A stretch of 12,651 nucleotides of DNA. Origin: Conidiobolus incongruus B7586 (Eukaryota > Entomophthoromycota > Entomophthoromycetes > Entomophthorales > Conidiobolaceae). The notes below the pieces were generated by a model. The model worked only from the letters and a program-made list of their open reading frames with translations, ran no database searches and was not told where the DNA came from. The position numbers were made by a program, and so were the translations under genes. The stretch is taken from positions 1 through 12,651 of the forward strand of contig JNEM01011270.1 of assembly GCA_000697335.1 (NCBI GenBank), given 5' to 3'. This document shows positions 8,171 through 12,651 of this stretch, in pieces. Position 1 is the first letter of the stretch. Every line of letters begins with the position of its first letter.

Positions 8171-10508
8171 ATATCACGAACTTTTAGATTTAAATATCAA
8201 TATCATATATATTAAAGATATATAATATATATAATATATATTAAAACTAAAATATTTTTAAATATTTACACTATATAATAATTTAATTTAATTCAAAAGT
8301 TCATATCTTTTATAAAACCATTTATATCACTAATATTTTTGAATTTATATTAATTTTTCTATTGAAATAAAAAAAATACATTTTATTAAAAAATAAATCC
8401 TTAAAATTCCTATTTATATTTTTATAAAATTCTTTTAATTATGGATTAATCAATTAACTTTATAGTTTAAAAATCAATTTAACTTTATATATAGTATCTA
8501 ATAACTTATATATATATTTAATTCTTATAATTCTTGATTTTGTCAATATTGCTTTTAAATTCTGACTATATTAATAAATACTATAATTTATTTATATTAT
8601 AGAATTATTCCTTAAAATATCACTAATATATTCTTTACCAAAGCTTAATTAGGCATTAATTGCAATAATATTATTTTTTACATTATTATTACTATACTAA
8701 AATCTTTATTAATTTTAAATTATATTTTACAAGTATTAAGCTTCCTTATTTTAAGAAATCGTATAAAAGGATATAGAATATTAGGCAAAAAAGCCAAAAA
8801 ATTTAAGTAAATAATAAAGAAAGAGTGAAGTTTTTAATAAATAAAAATAGATTAATTTTATTTAGAAAAGTCAAATAGTTTGAATATTCCAAACTTAATA
8901 AATTTTAACTTATAAATTGGGTCTTCAAGAATACTACTAGATTTTAGGATAAGAGGCAAAACTATTGCTTTGTTATTTATATTAATATATACTATATTTA
9001 TATTATAAGCAAATATAAATGATAATAAAGATTAACCTTATATTTAATAAAAAGCAATAATATAAAAATAAAGTTAGAAATAAAATAACAGATACCTTTG
9101 GTCTTGATTAAATATAATTTAATTTTAATTTATATTTGAAATGATCTAAATTGTTAGATAATATCCAATATAACTAATAAATAATAGTAATCACCTTATA
9201 ATTAAAAGATTAGAAAATGAATAAACCAATAATTAATAATATATTTAAATATAAGACAAAATTAAAAAAATCAGAAAAAACTATCTGTATTAGCTAAATT
9301 TGGTTTAATTTATATTAATCTTAATATAAAAATAACTTATAGGCCTATATAAGAATATATGGGATAAATTAATATTATAATTAAATGGTCAATATTAATA
9401 TAATATAATATACCAAAAATCTTTATATTTTATCCTTTAATATATAATGTAATAGTTATAAATATTTAAAAAAATAATTAATCAACTAATAACCAATATA
9501 TAAATTTATTATTATTTTTTAATTATTTTGATATTATGGCTAATTTTTATTAAAAAAAAATTATAAAATCTATATAAATAATACTTTAAAATATTTTGAT
9601 AAATATACTTTTTATTCAAGAATTAAATTTAAAACTTTAGTTTTTTAAAACTTTGATATATATATAAAGCTTAAAATAAATAATTTAAAATAAATAAAAT
9701 ATTTGTTAAATATTTTAAACTAAGCAAATTGACATTATAATTATTATTTTTAATTTCTTTATCTATAATTATTTTATTAATTAAAAAAGATAATGATATA
9801 TATTTTAAAAGCCATTTTATATTAAAATGAAAATTTATAATTAAAAAATTATTTTAATTTCACTTTTAAATAAAACTTAAATAATAGGATTAAATTATTT
9901 TTTTAAAATAACTATCTTTATCAAATTATTAACTTATTATAAACTTAAATATGAATAATCTTTAGATTGATAAATTTTGACAAAACTTTAATATTTAAAT
10001 AATTTGGAAAAATCATAAAAAAATATTGAAAAATTTAGTTTAAATAGTTAGAATAAATTATTTTATATTAAATAAATAACTTAATAAAAGAAAACTAATT
10101 GGAAAGTTTAATAAAATATGTTAAAACATATCAAATATTAATAAAGATATAAATCCATAAGTTATTATAATATTTTAATCTTTAAAAAAATCTTTAATTA
10201 ATATTATTGATTTCAATAATATTCTTTTATATATTATAATTTTCAAAATTAATGATATCCTTTATCTTATAGCTATTTTTTTATTATTTTAATTTTTATA
10301 ATAAATTTAAATTATTTTTATCTTAAATGATAAATATATCTATTTTAAGATTTTATTCCAAAGTATTTAATAAAACACCTAAAATTAATTTAAAAATATA
10401 TAAAAGATTTTAATTATAGCTTTATAACCCAAGATAACTATAAAGTTGATTTAGTTTTTTTACGAAATAATATCTAATTTATTCATAATATTTAAAATAT
10501 ATTAATAT
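8171..10508. other. AT-rich desert, 2.3 kb
   Basis: About two CpG sites remain in 2.3 kb. Stops are dense in every frame and no gene, RNA or recognisable repeat could be identified. Isolated less AT-rich words occur around 8780-8795 (GGCAAAAAAGCC, a short palindrome) and 8915-8960. The sharp CpG contrast with the preceding island suggests this was repeat DNA thoroughly mutated by RIP. Confidence 0.65.
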
Positions 10509-10942
10509 TGGGGTGTAGACACTGGAAGAAATAGATTTTAGAGCTTTAATGGGGAATCACCAGTGGTAATCGTCAGGTTACCACAAAATTAGGGGAAATT
10601 AATGGGGTTCACCAAATTAGGTGAGAATGGCTTCTTATAAATCAGGTTATTTGAATAAAGTAAGTATTTCACGCTCATCACAACTTAATACTTTTTGTGA
10701 GTATTATAAGAAAAGCTTAGAGGTTGTATACTTTTGAAAATAAAGACAAAAGGGTCTGTTTATTAGCTTGCTTATGATAATCTTATATTAGGTTCCATTG
10801 TTGATTTTTGTGGACATGAATGACTTACAGGCAGAAAGTAATAGGATCAACTAGTTCATGGGATATGATATCTCCAATGTGACTTCTCGAATCCTGCGAT
10901 AATCGGAGTTTCTTTAGTAATTGACAGTATTATTCTTCATCA
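10509..10942 (-). mobile_element. LTR-like fossil, family 1 copy 3
   Basis: This 434 bp repeat is collinear with 3761-4198, sharing long nearly identical blocks such as around GGTTCACCAAATT, GATACTTTTGAAAAT-like, CTAGTTCAT and CCAATGTGACTTCT. It starts TG (10509) and ends TTCTTCATCA (10942). Differences from copy 1 are mainly transitions that raise A+T, giving intermediate damage: more than copy 1, much less than 4370-4865. The 5-bp flanks (AATAT and TTAAC) do not match, so no target-site duplication is seen. It has the same orientation as copy 1, 6.3 kb away, but the DNA between is not a recognisable retroelement interior. Confidence 0.7.
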
Positions 10943-11941
10943 TTAACTATATATCAAACCTAAATAATATAAATATAGTCTTAAAATTACCCTTTTTATA
11001 ATTATTGAATAGAATTTAGTCTAATCCATATAATATTTATTATGCTAGTGGTTTTAAATATTATTATATTTATCAAAGAAATTTCAGTGATTTGAACACT
11101 TAAAATGAATAGAAAAGTATTGACCTTAATTCAGACCCTTTATCTTTTATTATTGATCTATTATTTATATTAATTAATAATTTTATAATTTTAAATAAAA
11201 ATATTTTAAATAATATTGATTGATTTAAATATATTTATTTTATTTTGGAGTGATCTTTATTTATTTTAAAATTATCTTTAGAATTAAATATATATTAGCT
11301 AAGACGAGATTTATAACTACTTTTGTTTATATATTCTTACTCTTTTTGATTTAAAATAATTAATAGCTAAATCAAGAATATTAATTATAATTTTTTTCAA
11401 GTTAAAATTGAAATAAATACCATAGTTATATACAGATATTATCTTAGTAAGTAATAAAATAATAAAATTAAGACTAATAAACTTGAACCACTTTATTTGA
11501 AATTATAGAAAATTTTATCCAGTAATAACTCTATTAATATAAAAAGTAATTTTATTTTAACAAACAAAAACCAATAAAAATAGTTATTTCGAAATATTGA
11601 TAATATATGAAAATATATATTTAACTATCTATTTTTTATTAATATATCATTTATTGATTTTAAAGAAATTATATCTGATAAATATTAATCATATAAAATT
11701 ATAAATTATATTATTAAAATTTTTAAACTAATAAAAAGGTTAAATTTTGAATTTAAAATTAATTAAAGATTTAACTTTATTTTAATTATAAATCTATTTA
11801 AAATCTATTTAACATTTATATTTAAATTATATCATAATTTAAAAATTAAATATTAAAAAATTAAAATTATTTCTTAATAAATATATCAATAATTAATATC
11901 AATATAAAGATCTTATAAATGCAATAATAAAAGATTACCGA
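10943..11941. other. AT-rich desert
   Basis: No gene, RNA or repeat match was seen. Two CpG sites remain, and slightly less degraded patches lie at about 11090-11150 and 11295-11325. Probably RIP-mutated repeat remains. Confidence 0.6.
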
Positions 11942-12328
11942 TGTAATGCAGAGGAAGACTTGATATAGGGGTAGTGTGGCACAGTACGTGGCACAGTACG
12001 TGGTAATATAACGTGGGGTGTAGTGTGAATATATAAACAAAGTTTAATTAAGCTTCAAACTGGGATAAGTCACTGATATATTAAGATTTATATTAGGTAA
12101 TACCAATATACTCTAATATTGATAGACTATAATCTGAATTTTAAAAATAGTGAAAAAGATAAGAAATAGTAAGAATTAAGAGGAAAAAGAAAAACCTTGT
12201 TTATTAAATAATTCAATGCTATTTATATAATTAATTTAGCTATAAAAGTATAAATCAACTATATAATTTATAGTTAGTTGAATTATAAAAAAATATATAA
12301 AAGAATTTACAGAACTAGTCTTTTAACA
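11942..12328 (-). mobile_element. LTR-like fossil, family 2 copy B
   Basis: This 387 bp repeat is the inverted partner of 1607-1980. On the plus strand it runs from TGTAATGCAGAGG to AGTCTTTTAACA, giving TG...CA ends on either strand. Sense is assigned to the minus strand because that reading has TATATAAATAG and then AATAAACAAGG, as in copy A. Its left third is well preserved and GC-richer, and matching positions in copy A are mostly the C-to-T or G-to-A versions, a clear RIP-type bias. It contains a 12-bp tandem repeat. The flanks ACCGA and ATTTT do not form a duplication. No retroelement gene was recognised beside it. Confidence 0.7.
11976..12003 (+). repeat. 12-bp tandem repeat GTGGCACAGTAC x2.3
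   Basis: Two perfect units plus GTGG lie inside family 2 copy B, followed shortly by ACGTGGGG. Decayed equivalents in copy A show the array was part of the parental repeat. ACGTGG words suggest possible transcription-factor sites in the LTR promoter region, which is an inference. Confidence 0.85.
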
Positions 12329-12651
12329 ATTTTATTATTATTTTAATTAAAACCTATTTAGGAAAAAAAATCCTATTAATGATTTTATTTAAATTTAAAA
12401 ACTAATAAATATAATGCCATATTATTTAATTGATAAAAAATTAAAAAAATTCTACTTTAATCAGATTTATTCATTAAATTTAATAATAAAAATAAATAAT
12501 TTAATATTATAGCTAGAAAAAATTTTTTTCTAAATTATTTTTAATATCCTATTATATTATTATAAATTTATTATACCTAATTTTTAAATATAAAATAACT
12601 TTATAATAGTTATTTATTTAATATTACTATTTTTTATTTTATTTTTAATTT
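12329..12651. other. AT-rich desert to window end
   Basis: No gene or repeat relationship is recognised in this stretch. The composition matches the other deserts. Confidence 0.6.

Noticed and set aside
3761-10942. One complete LTR retrotransposon bounded by the two direct family-1 copies
   Set aside because: No retroelement protein domain was recognised inside, matching target-site duplications are absent, and the interval contains a spliced single-copy-like gene and an inverted copy of the same repeat.
1-12651. Mitochondrial, plastid or Plasmodium/Dictyostelium-type AT-rich DNA
   Set aside because: Short spliceosomal introns, several LTR-like families, RIP-type transition bias and absence of any organelle gene point instead to fungal nuclear DNA.
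1-12651. tRNA, rRNA, CRISPR array or bacterial-type operon
   Set aside because: No cloverleaf, conserved rRNA block or regularly spaced repeat/spacer pattern was seen; the GC-richer islands are explained by LTR-like repeats and the spliced gene.

Overview
This 12.65 kb window is extremely AT-rich. It looks like nuclear DNA from a filamentous ascomycete fungus, in an AT-isochore shaped by repeat-induced point mutation (RIP). Three things point there. First, several 350-500 bp LTR-like repeats occur, and related copies differ mostly by C-to-T and G-to-A changes. Second, CpG is almost absent from long stretches. Third, the one convincing gene has two introns of 50 and 51 nt with GT...AG ends and branch-site-like sequences, typical of such fungi. 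The species cannot be named from the sequence.

Layout: 295-640 is a solo-LTR-like island (family 3). 641-1606 is AT desert. 1607-1980 is family-2 LTR copy A (plus strand), followed by desert to 3760. 3761-4198 is family-1 LTR copy 1, and 4370-4865 is a much older family-1 copy in the opposite orientation. 4866 to about 8170 is a distinct, less degraded island with about 25 CpG sites, against about 2 in the next 2.3 kb. This island holds the gene. Desert continues from about 8170 to 10508. Family-1 copy 3 lies at 10509-10942, then desert, then family-2 copy B (minus strand) at 11942-12328, then desert to the end.

The main discovery is a small three-exon gene at 6082-6371. No exon is longer than 100 nt, so a search for long open frames misses it. 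Joined exons give a 62-residue protein with an asparagine-rich start, a PPSY (PPxY-type) motif, an acidic linker, and a C-terminal half with six cysteines in the symmetric spacing CxC-x7-CC-x3-CxC that runs into a hydrophobic end. I do not recognise a named family. The features suggest a small membrane-anchored or palmitoylated protein that could bind WW-domain proteins such as Rsp5/Nedd4-type ubiquitin ligases.

The gene is enclosed by LTR debris: same-orientation family-1 copies at 3761 and 10509, and outside these an inverted family-2 pair spanning 1607-12328. No retroelement protein-coding region was recognised, so the LTR-like pieces read as solo or isolated fossils. Lone small genes in such compartments are often lineage-specific or effector-like in plant-associated fungi, but this protein has no N-terminal signal peptide.
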